Of a stretch of DNA of 42,793 bases, positions 24,464 to 32,538 are shown piece by piece. Position numbers and translations under genes: made by a program. Within the stretch, counting starts at the first letter, position 1. Each line of letters begins with the position of its first letter. The notes beneath the pieces are model-generated. The model searched no databases, had not been told where the DNA came from, and was given only the letters and a program-made list of their open reading frames with translations. Source of the DNA: Moduliflexus sp964602655 (GTDB lineage: Bacteria > Moduliflexota > Moduliflexia > Moduliflexales > Moduliflexaceae); the NCBI GenBank assembly GCA_964602655.1, contig CAZRSF010000053.1, positions 1 to 42,793 of the forward strand. Reading direction: 5' to 3'.

Positions 24464-26107
24464 ATGGCTGACCACAAAAATACACTCTACTATGGCGATA
24501 ATCTGAAGATTCTGCGGGAATATCTCGCGGACGACAGCATTGATCTCATCTACCTTGATCCGCCGTTCAATTCGGATCGGAATTATAACGTCCTGTTCAA
24601 GGACGAAAGCGGCGCGGATTCCGCCGCGCAGATCAGGGCGTTCGATGACACGTGGCATTGGGACAACGCCGCCTTAGAGACGTATCACGAATTGATTGCC
24701 ACCGCCGCGCCGCATATTGTCGGCATGATCGGCGCGTTTTACGAATTTATCGGCGCGAACCAGATGATGGCGTATCTCGTCATGATGACGGCGCGGCTGA
24801 TTGAACTCCATCGCGTGTTAAAATCGACCGGCAGCCTCTATCTACATTGCGATCCGACGGCGAGCCATTATCTGAAAATCGTGTTGGATACGATTTTTGG
24901 GCCGCAACATTTTAAAAATGAGGTTATCTGGAAACGGCAATCTGCCCACAACGACGCCCGCAAGAAATATGCGGTCATTACAGATTCGATTTTTTACTAC
25001 GTCAAATCAGACAAAGCGCAGTTCGAAGTGGTCAGAAAACCGCTTGAAGACAACTATGTCGAATCCGCGTATCGGCATATTGACGAAGATGGACGGCGGT
25101 ATCGTTTAAGCGACTTGCGAAGCCCAAATCCACGCCCGAATCTGATCTATGAGTATAAAGGCTACAAACCCCATCCGAATGGGTGGGCGGTATCGCGTGA
25201 AAAAATGGAACAGCTTGACAGTGAAAATCGCTTGCATCTTCCGAAAAATCAGGATGGCCGCATCCAATTGAAACGGTATTTGGACGAAAATGCAGGGCAA
25301 GCTGTTCCGAACCTCTGGGACGATATTTTGCCGCTTCATGGTTCTGCCGCAGAATTGCTTGGTTATCCGACGCAAAAACCGGTTGCGCTGTTAGAGCGCA
25401 TTATCGCCGCCAGCAGCAACGAAGGCGACGTGGTGCTCGATCCATTTTGCGGCTGCGGCACGGCGATTCACGCCGCCCATAAACTCAAGCGGCGCTGGAT
25501 CGGCATTGACATTACGCATCTCGCCATCGCGCTGCAAAAATACCGGCTGAAAGATGCCTTCGGATTAGCCGAAAAGAGCGACTACGACGTGATTGGCGAG
25601 CCTGAAGACCTGCAAGCCGCGCAGCAGCTTGCGCTGGACGACCGCTATCAATTCCAATGGTGGGCGCTGTCGCTGATTCAGGCGCAGCCGCTTGGCGGCG
25701 ATACCGGCAAAAAGCAAGGCAAGAAAGGCGCGGATAAAGGGATTGACGGCGTCATCTCATTTGCCGACGATCCGAAAAACAAGCCGAAAAAACTGATCGT
25801 GCAGGTGAAAAGCGGCAAGGTCAAAAGCGGCGACATTCGCGATCTTGTCGGCGCGATTGACCGGGAACACGCGGCAATGGGCGTCTTTATCACGTTGGAA
25901 GAGCCGACGAAAGAGATGCTGAAAGAAGCGCTGTCCGCCGGATTGTATCATTCGCCCAACTGGAACAGAGACTATCCAAGATTACAAATTTTGACAATTG
26001 ACGCATTATTGGCCGGAGCAGCCGTCAACATGCCGCCCACCGCCAAAACCTACAAAAAATCCCAGAAAGAAACGATACTGGATGGAGAACAGCAATCGTT
26101 TTTGTAA
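24464..26107 (+). CDS. DNA methyltransferase fused to Mrr-like restriction endonuclease
   Basis: 547 residues. The motif order is that of a beta-class amino-methyltransferase: catalytic motif IV DPPFNS at residues 32-37, and SAM-binding motif I LDPFCGCGT near 325, followed by RRWIGIDIT. The central region (about 150-300) would hold target recognition. After a linker, residues about 425-530 form a PD-(D/E)XK-type domain: KGIDGVI supplies the Asp, and LIVQVKSGK the QxK pair, as in Mrr-like nucleases. Restriction and modification thus reside in one chain, resembling a Type IIG arrangement but with the nuclease at the C-terminus. No separate restriction or specificity gene is adjacent. The next gene begins 17 bp on. 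Unlike type III Mod, no Res partner is seen. Confidence 0.88.
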   Translation: MADHKNTLYYGDNLKILREYLADDSIDLIYLDPPFNSDRNYNVLFKDESGADSAAQIRAFDDTWHWDNAALETYHELIATAAPHIVGMIGAFYEFIGANQMMAYLVMMTARLIELHRVLKSTGSLYLHCDPTASHYLKIVLDTIFGPQHFKNEVIWKRQSAHNDARKKYAVITDSIFYYVKSDKAQFEVVRKPLEDNYVESAYRHIDEDGRRYRLSDLRSPNPRPNLIYEYKGYKPHPNGWAVSREKMEQLDSENRLHLPKNQDGRIQLKRYLDENAGQAVPNLWDDILPLHGSAAELLGYPTQKPVALLERIIAASSNEGDVVLDPFCGCGTAIHAAHKLKRRWIGIDITHLAIALQKYRLKDAFGLAEKSDYDVIGEPEDLQAAQQLALDDRYQFQWWALSLIQAQPLGGDTGKKQGKKGADKGIDGVISFADDPKNKPKKLIVQVKSGKVKSGDIRDLVGAIDREHAAMGVFITLEEPTKEMLKEALSAGLYHSPNWNRDYPRLQILTIDALLAGAAVNMPPTAKTYKKSQKETILDGEQQSFL

Positions 26108-26123
26108 TTAAAAAAGGAATGGC

Positions 26124-27017
26124 GTGTTTACGAAAAATATTGTTAAATTTATGGTGTTGTCTTTCATTCCGGCGGCGATCATCAGCGCTGTCATTTTCTT
26201 CTTCCACATAGAGTTTTCCTCTTTTTTAGGGCTGGCTCTCTTAGGATGTTTGTATATGCCAGCGCCGTTGTTGGCTGCAATCATTGTAGAGAAACGGTTC
26301 ATCAAAGAACGAGTGTATTTTCCCTCGACCGCGAACACATCAGCGGCGCTCCGGTTTTTATTGCTCCCTGGAATCGTTGTCGCGATCTTGCTGCTGCTCA
26401 TTCTTTCCCTGACCTTTCTCCTCGGCAACACGCTTCATGTCGCGGGCGTTGGAAGCCTTGTCACGAATATCAGCGAATTACAGCAACATGTCACGCAGAT
26501 CTACGGAGAGGAATTGGCGAATTCTGCGAAGTATCCGCCGTCTATTCCGATATTTTTGATCGTCGTCTTTTTTCTGGCATTTCTTGCCGGTTGGTCAATC
26601 AATGGGTTGGTTGCCTTTGGCGAAGAATATGGGTGGCGTGGGTATTTATGGGAACAATGGAAGCCATACGGATATGTTCGCGCCAATATCGCAACAGGCG
26701 TTGTCTGGGGATTATGGCATGCGCCGATTATCGTGCAAGGGTATAATTATCCGGGGCATCCCATCACAGGCGTCTTTCTGATGATACTATCAACAACGAG
26801 CCTTTCATTCCTGCTGGCCGCGATTCGTGAACGCACCAACAGCGTTCTACCGGTTGCGGCAACGCATGGGGCCATCAATGGAATCGCCATGCTGGTGATG
26901 CTGCTGATCCGAAATTTGAACCCGCTGGTGAACGGCCTCTTAGGGATATTTGGCTGTCTTATCATCTTCGTTATCGCGATGGGGCTTCATTATCCTGAAC
27001 GCAGGAAGACATCATGA
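26124..27017 (+). CDS. CPBP (CAAX-like) family intramembrane metalloprotease
   Basis: 297 residues, starting at a GTG (26124) with AAGGA seven bases upstream. About seven or eight hydrophobic segments. The CPBP/Abi motifs are intact: EEYGWRGYLW (glutamates and Arg), later WGLWHAPI (His) and THGAINGIA (His). These form the active site of the Rce1-like intramembrane protease family, which in bacteria includes enzymes for peptide maturation and self-immunity. It follows the methyltransferase-nuclease by 16 bp and may be read from the same transcript; a functional tie is not evident. The substrate is unknown. Confidence 0.88.
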   Translation: MFTKNIVKFMVLSFIPAAIISAVIFFFHIEFSSFLGLALLGCLYMPAPLLAAIIVEKRFIKERVYFPSTANTSAALRFLLLPGIVVAILLLLILSLTFLLGNTLHVAGVGSLVTNISELQQHVTQIYGEELANSAKYPPSIPIFLIVVFFLAFLAGWSINGLVAFGEEYGWRGYLWEQWKPYGYVRANIATGVVWGLWHAPIIVQGYNYPGHPITGVFLMILSTTSLSFLLAAIRERTNSVLPVAATHGAINGIAMLVMLLIRNLNPLVNGLLGIFGCLIIFVIAMGLHYPERRKTS

Positions 27018-27063
27018 AAAATACCACATCGAACCCGGCGTGGCGATTGAATAATTGATTAAC

Positions 27064-27135
27064 ACCACGAAACACGCGAAAAACACGAAAATAGCGTACG
27101 AAATAATTTTTCGTGTTTTTCGCGTGTTTCGTGGT
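27064..27135. repeat. Perfect 28-bp-stem inverted repeat upstream of phosphofructokinase
   Basis: Arms 27064-27091 and 27108-27135 are exact complements (ACCACGAAACACGCG ... CGCGTGTTTCGTGGT) around a 16-base loop. It ends 10 bp before the phosphofructokinase ATG, occupying the place of a ribosome-binding site. Sequences with this CACGAAA vocabulary are a known kind of dispersed bacterial repeat. Confidence 0.85.
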
Positions 27136-27145
27136 AAAAAGCACT

Positions 27146-28264
27146 ATGAAAAAATATCTTGGCATTTTGACTTCCGGCGGCGACAGCCCCGGATTGAACG
27201 CCGCAATCAGAGGGATCGGCAAAGCGGCGCAAGGCGAGTTGGACATGGGCGTCATCGGCTTTCGCGATGGCTTTCGCGGGTTAGTCGAAAATCATACGAT
27301 TTCGCTGGAAGGGGAAATTCTCTCCGATATTTTGACTAAAGGCGGCACGATTCTCGGCACGAGCCGCGACAAACCGCACCGGATGCCGATGGGCGGCAAA
27401 ATGCTCGATATGACCGACGCGATTGTTGAAACGTATCAGAAGCATCATCTCGACGTGCTGGTCTGCCTCGGCGGCGGTGGGACTGCGAAAAACGCCTTTC
27501 GCCTGATGCAAAAAGGGCTGAATGTCGTGACACTCCCGAAAACGATTGATAACGACGTGGCAATGACGGATATGAGCTTCGGGTTTGACACCGCGCTCGG
27601 CATTGCGACCGAAGCGATTGACCGGCTGCACAGCACGGCGCACAGCCATCACCGCATTATCGTCGTGGAAATTATGGGGCATAACGCCGGGTGGTTGACG
27701 CTCGGCGCGGGCATTGCCGGAGGCGCGGACGTGATTTTGATCCCGGAAATCCCGTATGACATCGAAAGCGTCGCCAAAGCGATCAAGCGCCGCAGCCGTT
27801 CCGGGAAACGGTTCAGCATCGTGGCAGTCGCCGAAGGCGCAATGTCTCTGAATGAGGCGCAAATGCTGATGAAAGAAACCTCAGAGACTTCCGCGAAAAA
27901 GAAGAAAGCGAAAAAAGAGGAGGTCGCCGAACAACCTCAGACCGAACCGCATGTCAAAGGCAAAACGCTTGTGCTGTCTGAACAATTGGAAGCCCTTACC
28001 GGGCTGGAATCGCGGATTACGATTTTAGGGCATTTGCAGCGCGGCGGCACGCCTTCCGCCGCTGACCGCTTATTAGCGACGCGGCTCGGCACAGCCTGCG
28101 CCCAACTGATTCATGACGGCGTGTACGGCATGATGGTGGCGGCTCGCGGCGACGGCACCGAGCCTGTGCCATTGGAGCAGGTCGTCGGCAAACGCAAAAT
28201 CGTGCCGCTGGATCATCCCTGGATTCAAAGCGCTCGACTGGTGGGGACGAATTTAGGGGATTGA
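27146..28264 (+). CDS. 6-phosphofructokinase (ATP or PPi dependence uncertain)
   Basis: 372 residues. It phosphorylates fructose 6-phosphate in glycolysis. Visible motifs are GGDSPGLNAAI (1-phosphate-donor loop), LPKTIDNDV (catalytic Asp pair), MGHNAGWL and LGHLQRGG. The residue pair that discriminates donor is mixed: GGGGT instead of GGDGS, with Lys before TIDND, a pattern of non-classical subfamilies in which ATP or PPi may be used. A Lys/Glu-rich insert (about 250-280) is unusual. The ATG at 27146 has no Shine-Dalgarno sequence, as the inverted repeat fills that space; a GTG/ATG further up lies in the repeat arm. The 3' 204 bp recur at 31182-31385. Confidence 0.92.
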   Translation: MKKYLGILTSGGDSPGLNAAIRGIGKAAQGELDMGVIGFRDGFRGLVENHTISLEGEILSDILTKGGTILGTSRDKPHRMPMGGKMLDMTDAIVETYQKHHLDVLVCLGGGGTAKNAFRLMQKGLNVVTLPKTIDNDVAMTDMSFGFDTALGIATEAIDRLHSTAHSHHRIIVVEIMGHNAGWLTLGAGIAGGADVILIPEIPYDIESVAKAIKRRSRSGKRFSIVAVAEGAMSLNEAQMLMKETSETSAKKKKAKKEEVAEQPQTEPHVKGKTLVLSEQLEALTGLESRITILGHLQRGGTPSAADRLLATRLGTACAQLIHDGVYGMMVAARGDGTEPVPLEQVVGKRKIVPLDHPWIQSARLVGTNLGD

Positions 28265-28379
28265 TGACAATAGAATCTGTCGCGAGATTGGTGGACATCT
28301 GAGAACTCTTTGAGCCGAAGTCATTTATCGGGAGAAAGAGGATTTTAACCATCACGTAATTATTTATAATCAAATTTTA

Positions 28380-28408
28380 TTGACGATAGAACAGGAGATA
28401 GGTATTCT
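28380..28408 (+). promoter_or_regulatory. Sigma70-like promoter for the multi-pass chemoreceptor
   Basis: TTGACG (28380-28385), 17-bp spacer, TATTCT (28403-28408). It lies in the 244-bp gap between phosphofructokinase and the chemoreceptor, giving a leader near 95 bases. Confidence 0.45.
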
Positions 28409-28508
28409 ACGATTATAAATCGGGGGTAGCATTTTTCATCCTACTGATGCCTGCTGAGAACGGATTGAGCAGACACAGTCTTGCGCACGTTAACATGAGG
28501 TATCACGT

Positions 28509-31112
28509 ATGTTTACTCTGAATCAATTGTCGCTTAGCATGCTCACATTAGTAGTACTGCTCCTGGCAAGCATTGGCTATCTCCTCAGCCGGCCTCGCAA
28601 ATGTTCCTCAAGAAACTTCTTGGTCGCTTTTTTATCAAGTTTCGCTATCTTGTTTCTCAGAGAGATGATGGTAAACAGCCTTGCCTGGCACTCTTCATGG
28701 CGTTGGTTCGCGGTGCCGTTTGATGTGATTGCTATCTACCCGCTGGTCGTCACCTTGTTGATGTTCGTGTATCGTTTTCCCGCGGATGTCCCGGAACGAC
28801 CTCGCGAAGCGCGGTTCGTATTTTGGATGGCAACCCTTGCCTTATGGAGTGGTCTGGGGTGGTATAGCTGGAATATGCTAAATATGTTTCTTGAAAAACC
28901 TTCGGACTTGGACCGGGCTTCTGCCTTTATCGAAGGTTCATCCATGATTGCATCTATATGGGCTGTGGTCGTCTTATTGCGGCGAACAGTTGGCTTCTCC
29001 CAAACAGCGTCATGCGACAGGCAGACAGGATGGCCTCAGCATCTTCTCCATCCCGCCGGGAAAAATGCCCGCGCCACGAGGGCGCTTGCGCTTGCGCTCT
29101 TGCTGCTTTTCCTGATTCCTGTTTGTGCATTTTTATACACGGTAAGTATTATTTCGGAGACTCAATTTGACATCCTCTATTCTATGACCACGCTGTTATT
29201 TATTTTTGCGTTAACGATCACCTACTTGAATTATGCCTCCGAAGAATCCTCGTTTTTGGCAAAAATCATTGGGATTTCGTTCGTGACGTCACTGTCAATT
29301 ACAGGGATGCTCGGATGGATTGTTGCGCCTGTGATTGAGGAGTCGGCCTTATCCCGCGTGACAACGCAGGCGGAGGCAGACGCGTCTGACGCTTATCTCG
29401 TAACGTATGAGCCGTTGGCCTCTGGTGGATACCATGTGAATCGTCAACCAGGAACACCTATTTCGGTCAGTGGCGCTGAATTGGACATGCGCGGTGGGGA
29501 TCGTCGCCTGCTCACGTTCCCTTTTCAGTTTCCATTTTTCAAAAGGAACTGGCATGAAGCTCATATCACCATGACCGGCTCGCTGACATTCGCTCGCTCC
29601 CTTGAACTGTTTGATAGCTGGAGCCGAATTTGCCCAACGATTCAGCTTATCAGGGCTGATTTTGATCCCTCTTTCGGTGGAGGAATATATCTTGACGCAA
29701 GCCCCGACCGCGTGATCATCACATGGCATCAATTGCGAACAGCCCCAGACACACTTCCGACAACAGCGCAATTGACCCTCTATGCCGACGGACGGTTTCA
29801 GATGGCGTATGCTGCGGTTGCGCCTCATATCCTGGCGCGTATCCGTCGCGGAATATGGTCAGGCCATATTTTTCATCCTGTCGTGTTCGCTGATTTTTCA
29901 AAGGACGCAGAGTGGAATATCTCTTTTTCTCAAGCGCTTCTCGAAGATCGCGACCAGGAGTTAAAAAAAATGATTCACCGCCAACTGATGCCGATCTTCT
30001 GGTTGCTTTGCGGAACAACCCTTGTGATCCTCATCGGGTTTCCGCTGTTTTTCCGCCGAACGCTGATTCTCCCGTTAACAACGCTCATGAAGGGGCTGGA
30101 CGATGTCAATGCCGGAAATTATTCCCAGCAATTGCCCATACAATACCAGGATGAGTTCGGGGTCGTGACGGCGGCCTTCAACAAGATGACGCGGCAATTA
30201 GACCGGCAAATGCGCGAGTTAGGCGATGCTAATGCTGCTCTTGATCGACAGGTGGAACAGCGGACAGCCCAATTGGGTGTCTTGCGAACTCTTCTACGGC
30301 ACATTCGAGAGGTTGCAGAACGTTTAGGGGTGAGTTCGGAACGGATGAGGGGAATTAGCTTCCAGATGGCGGATAGTATTACGCAAACGTCTCAACAAGC
30401 CCAGGTGGTCACCGCGAATAGTCACCAGATTAGCGACGAAGTGAGTCTTTCGGCGGCGTCAATGGAAGAAATGGCGGTGAGCGTTCACGAAATTGCGAAA
30501 AATATCCAATATGTGACAACGATTATCAGTGATGTGGTAATGCAGGTGAAAGAAGCTGGCAACACATTAGCTACCCTGGAAACCCGCACGCAGGAAATAG
30601 ATCAAATCAGTAATTTAATTACGGATATTACCCGGCAGACGAGATTGCTCGCATTGAATGCGACGATTGAAGCCGCTCGTTCAGGAGAAGCGGGGCGAGG
30701 ATTTAAGGTGGTCGCGAACGAGGTCAAGGCATTGGCTGATGAAATCGCCAGATCGACAGATGATATTCTTCGTAAAATCGAGATGGTCCAGCAAAGTACG
30801 CAAGCCACTGTTGCTGTCATGGGCAATGTTTCGCAAAATATTCAGCAGATCGAGACATTGGCGACCTCCGTCACCTTTGCTATCGCTGAAGAACGACAAG
30901 CGACGGACGCGATGGCGAATTCTATCTCGAAAGCGGCATCTGGAAGCCAGGAAATCAGCCTTGCCATTAGCGACGTCAATACCGCCGCCGCCAATTCGCT
31001 AACGCAAATGGAGCATGTCCAGGGAGAGTCGCGCGAATTAGCGGCCTTATCAGAACAACTCTGGCAATTAATTAAAACGTATAACCCAGAAGAAGATGAA
31101 CAAGGACAATGA
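28509..31112 (+). CDS. Chemoreceptor-like protein with N-terminal multi-pass membrane domain and extracytoplasmic beta domain
   Basis: 867 residues. About seven hydrophobic helices (residues 1-290) form a membrane sensor of the kind seen in 7TM histidine kinases. A domain of about 180 residues follows (PLASGGYHV to WNISFSQ). Its FPFQFPFFKRNWHEA...GSLTF, FGGGIYLD and PDRVIITWHQL recall a nidogen-like or pectate-type extracellular beta domain. Next come one transmembrane helix (about 500-520), a HAMP domain, a coiled coil, and a methyl-accepting signalling domain with tip QTRLLALNATIEAARSGEAGRGFKVVANEVKALA. It should signal through CheA/CheW, none of which are in the window. It stands between two copies of the phosphofructokinase 3' end. 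The ligand is unknown. Confidence 0.88.
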   Translation: MFTLNQLSLSMLTLVVLLLASIGYLLSRPRKCSSRNFLVAFLSSFAILFLREMMVNSLAWHSSWRWFAVPFDVIAIYPLVVTLLMFVYRFPADVPERPREARFVFWMATLALWSGLGWYSWNMLNMFLEKPSDLDRASAFIEGSSMIASIWAVVVLLRRTVGFSQTASCDRQTGWPQHLLHPAGKNARATRALALALLLLFLIPVCAFLYTVSIISETQFDILYSMTTLLFIFALTITYLNYASEESSFLAKIIGISFVTSLSITGMLGWIVAPVIEESALSRVTTQAEADASDAYLVTYEPLASGGYHVNRQPGTPISVSGAELDMRGGDRRLLTFPFQFPFFKRNWHEAHITMTGSLTFARSLELFDSWSRICPTIQLIRADFDPSFGGGIYLDASPDRVIITWHQLRTAPDTLPTTAQLTLYADGRFQMAYAAVAPHILARIRRGIWSGHIFHPVVFADFSKDAEWNISFSQALLEDRDQELKKMIHRQLMPIFWLLCGTTLVILIGFPLFFRRTLILPLTTLMKGLDDVNAGNYSQQLPIQYQDEFGVVTAAFNKMTRQLDRQMRELGDANAALDRQVEQRTAQLGVLRTLLRHIREVAERLGVSSERMRGISFQMADSITQTSQQAQVVTANSHQISDEVSLSAASMEEMAVSVHEIAKNIQYVTTIISDVVMQVKEAGNTLATLETRTQEIDQISNLITDITRQTRLLALNATIEAARSGEAGRGFKVVANEVKALADEIARSTDDILRKIEMVQQSTQATVAVMGNVSQNIQQIETLATSVTFAIAEERQATDAMANSISKAASGSQEISLAISDVNTAAANSLTQMEHVQGESRELAALSEQLWQLIKTYNPEEDEQGQ

Positions 31113-31181
31113 AAGAGATCACGTGATGTGCACCTTTTTCGAATGCCCTGATTTCAGCGCCAAACCAGCGAAAGATGAAGT

Positions 31182-31385
31182 GCTGACCGCTTATTGGCGA
31201 CGCGACTCGGTACAGCCTGCGCCCAATTCATTCATGACGGCGTCTATGGCGTGATGGTGGCGGCGCGCGGCGACGGCACCGAGCCTGTGCCATTGGAACA
31301 GGTCGTCGGCAAACGCAAAATCGTGCCGCTGGATCATCCCTGGATTCAAAGCGCTCGACTGGTGGGGACGAATTTGGGGGATTGA
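31182..31385 (+). pseudogene. Truncated second copy of the phosphofructokinase 3' end
   Basis: The 204 bp align without gaps to 28061-28264 with 11 differences (about 95% identity); only two change an amino acid (Leu to Phe, Met to Val), and the stop codon is shared. The 5' 80% of the gene is missing and no start or promoter is seen. The mostly synonymous divergence suggests it was once a functional paralogue that later lost its 5' part, probably when the chemoreceptor gene arrived between the copies. Confidence 0.85.
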
Positions 31386-31393
31386 TGAACAAA

Positions 31394-31426
31394 AACCTTG
31401 CCAGGGTTTCGAACCCTGGCAAGGTT
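31394..31426. repeat. 33-bp palindrome, AGCCCTGCC family, copy 4 (variant)
   Basis: Arms AACCTTGCCAGGG and CCCTGGCAAGGTT around TTTCGAA. TT in the left arm is matched by AA in the right, again a compensated change. It lies between the pseudogene and the convergent aldo/keto reductase gene. Confidence 0.85.
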
Positions 31427-31446
31427 GCTCAATCTTCTTTCGTTCG

Positions 31447-32304
31447 CTAAGTAAACAACGAAGCGATGTCGTATTCCTCGACATCTTGCAGCATGACATC
31501 TTCCGAAGGCCGAGTGTCGAAGCGGCTGGCGGCCTCAAGCACTTTCGGCAGCACATGGATATCGCCGACCGTATTGATAAACACCTGCGGATTTCCTAAC
31601 ACCCAATGCACGGCATGTTCCACCGCATCCTGATTTTCTAAGGGTTCATACCATGTCGCATGTGTCGGGACGCGATCTCCCCAGGGACGTCGGCAGATTG
31701 TTTTAATCGTCTGCACGGCGACCTTCCGGTCTTGACAGACGGCCAGGAGTTTTTCGAATGACGAGTGATATTCCGGGTCTTGCATGAGCACGAAGTTATA
31801 CGGCAGCAGCACACTGTCGAAATCAAACCGTTCCAGGCTATGATAGTGAATATTCGGCGTACTCAGCCCATGTCCGGTGACGCCGAGAAAGCGGACGAGT
31901 CCCTGTTCGCGCGCTTCGACAAACGCCTCTAACGCGCCGCCTGCGCCCATCGCGATTTCCCATTCTTCCGGTTTCACCAGCACATGCATCTGCCAGAGGT
32001 CAACTGACTCCACTTTCATCCGATCTAAGGAACGGTGCAGTTCTTCTTTGGCCTCTTGATATGTCCGCTTTTCGGTTTTGGTGGCGAGGAAAAAATTTTT
32101 GCGATGTTCTCGCATCCAGGGACCGATGCGCAATTCTGCATCGCCGTAGCTTGCCGCCGTATCAATATGATTGACACCGTAAGAGAGCAGCACTTCCAGC
32201 GTGCGATCCGCTTCGTCTTGTGTCACTCGCCCTAATGAAGCCGCGCCGAACAGCGCGCGCGTGCTTTGATGGCCTGTGCGTCCAAACAATTGTTTTGCGA
32301 TCAT
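31447..32304 (-). CDS. Aldo/keto reductase family oxidoreductase
   Basis: 285 residues from the ATG at 32304; an ATG at 32322 exists, but AGGAGGG lies between the two and points to the second. A TIM-barrel NADPH-dependent reductase: FGAASLG at the N-terminus, catalytic Asp and Tyr in HIDTAASYGDAE, Lys in FLATKTEK, His in LWQMHVL. The segment GVTGHG and the C-terminal IHVLPKVLEAA are typical of the subgroup of uncharacterised bacterial AKRs. No iron-sulfur motif. It stands alone, with a palindrome after its stop. The substrate is not known. Confidence 0.9.
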   Translation of the reverse strand: MIAKQLFGRTGHQSTRALFGAASLGRVTQDEADRTLEVLLSYGVNHIDTAASYGDAELRIGPWMREHRKNFFLATKTEKRTYQEAKEELHRSLDRMKVESVDLWQMHVLVKPEEWEIAMGAGGALEAFVEAREQGLVRFLGVTGHGLSTPNIHYHSLERFDFDSVLLPYNFVLMQDPEYHSSFEKLLAVCQDRKVAVQTIKTICRRPWGDRVPTHATWYEPLENQDAVEHAVHWVLGNPQVFINTVGDIHVLPKVLEAASRFDTRPSEDVMLQDVEEYDIASLFT

Positions 32305-32484
32305 GTTCGTCCCTCCTATCAATGAAATATCGAGTTATCCCTTCCAAATAAAACCCTATCCGGGATCGTGTCCGCAATCTTTCATGTATCAAACTTCTGA
32401 TAAAAAACTTGCATAAAACTGTCAAGGGTTTCTTTTTCTGATTCAGGATTAGATTGGGAAGGCTGGCGAGAGGCGTAAAATCGG

Positions 32485-32524
32485 CAGAAAAACGCTGTCA
32501 GAGCCTTGAAGGCGTCTGACAGCG
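32485..32524 (-). terminator. Rho-independent terminator of the SHMT-like gene
   Basis: CGCTGTCAGA(C)GCC paired with GGC(T)CTGACAGCG around TTCAA, followed on the minus strand by TTTTTCTG. It starts 15 bp after the stop codon at 32539. Confidence 0.8.
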
Positions 32525-32538
32525 CATTTTTATTCGAA

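Noticed and set aside
24464..26107. Type III restriction Mod subunit
   Set aside because: No res gene is adjacent, and the chain carries its own nuclease domain.
27281..27862. 193-codon minus-strand frame inside phosphofructokinase
   Set aside because: Antisense to conserved catalytic motifs; no independent evidence.
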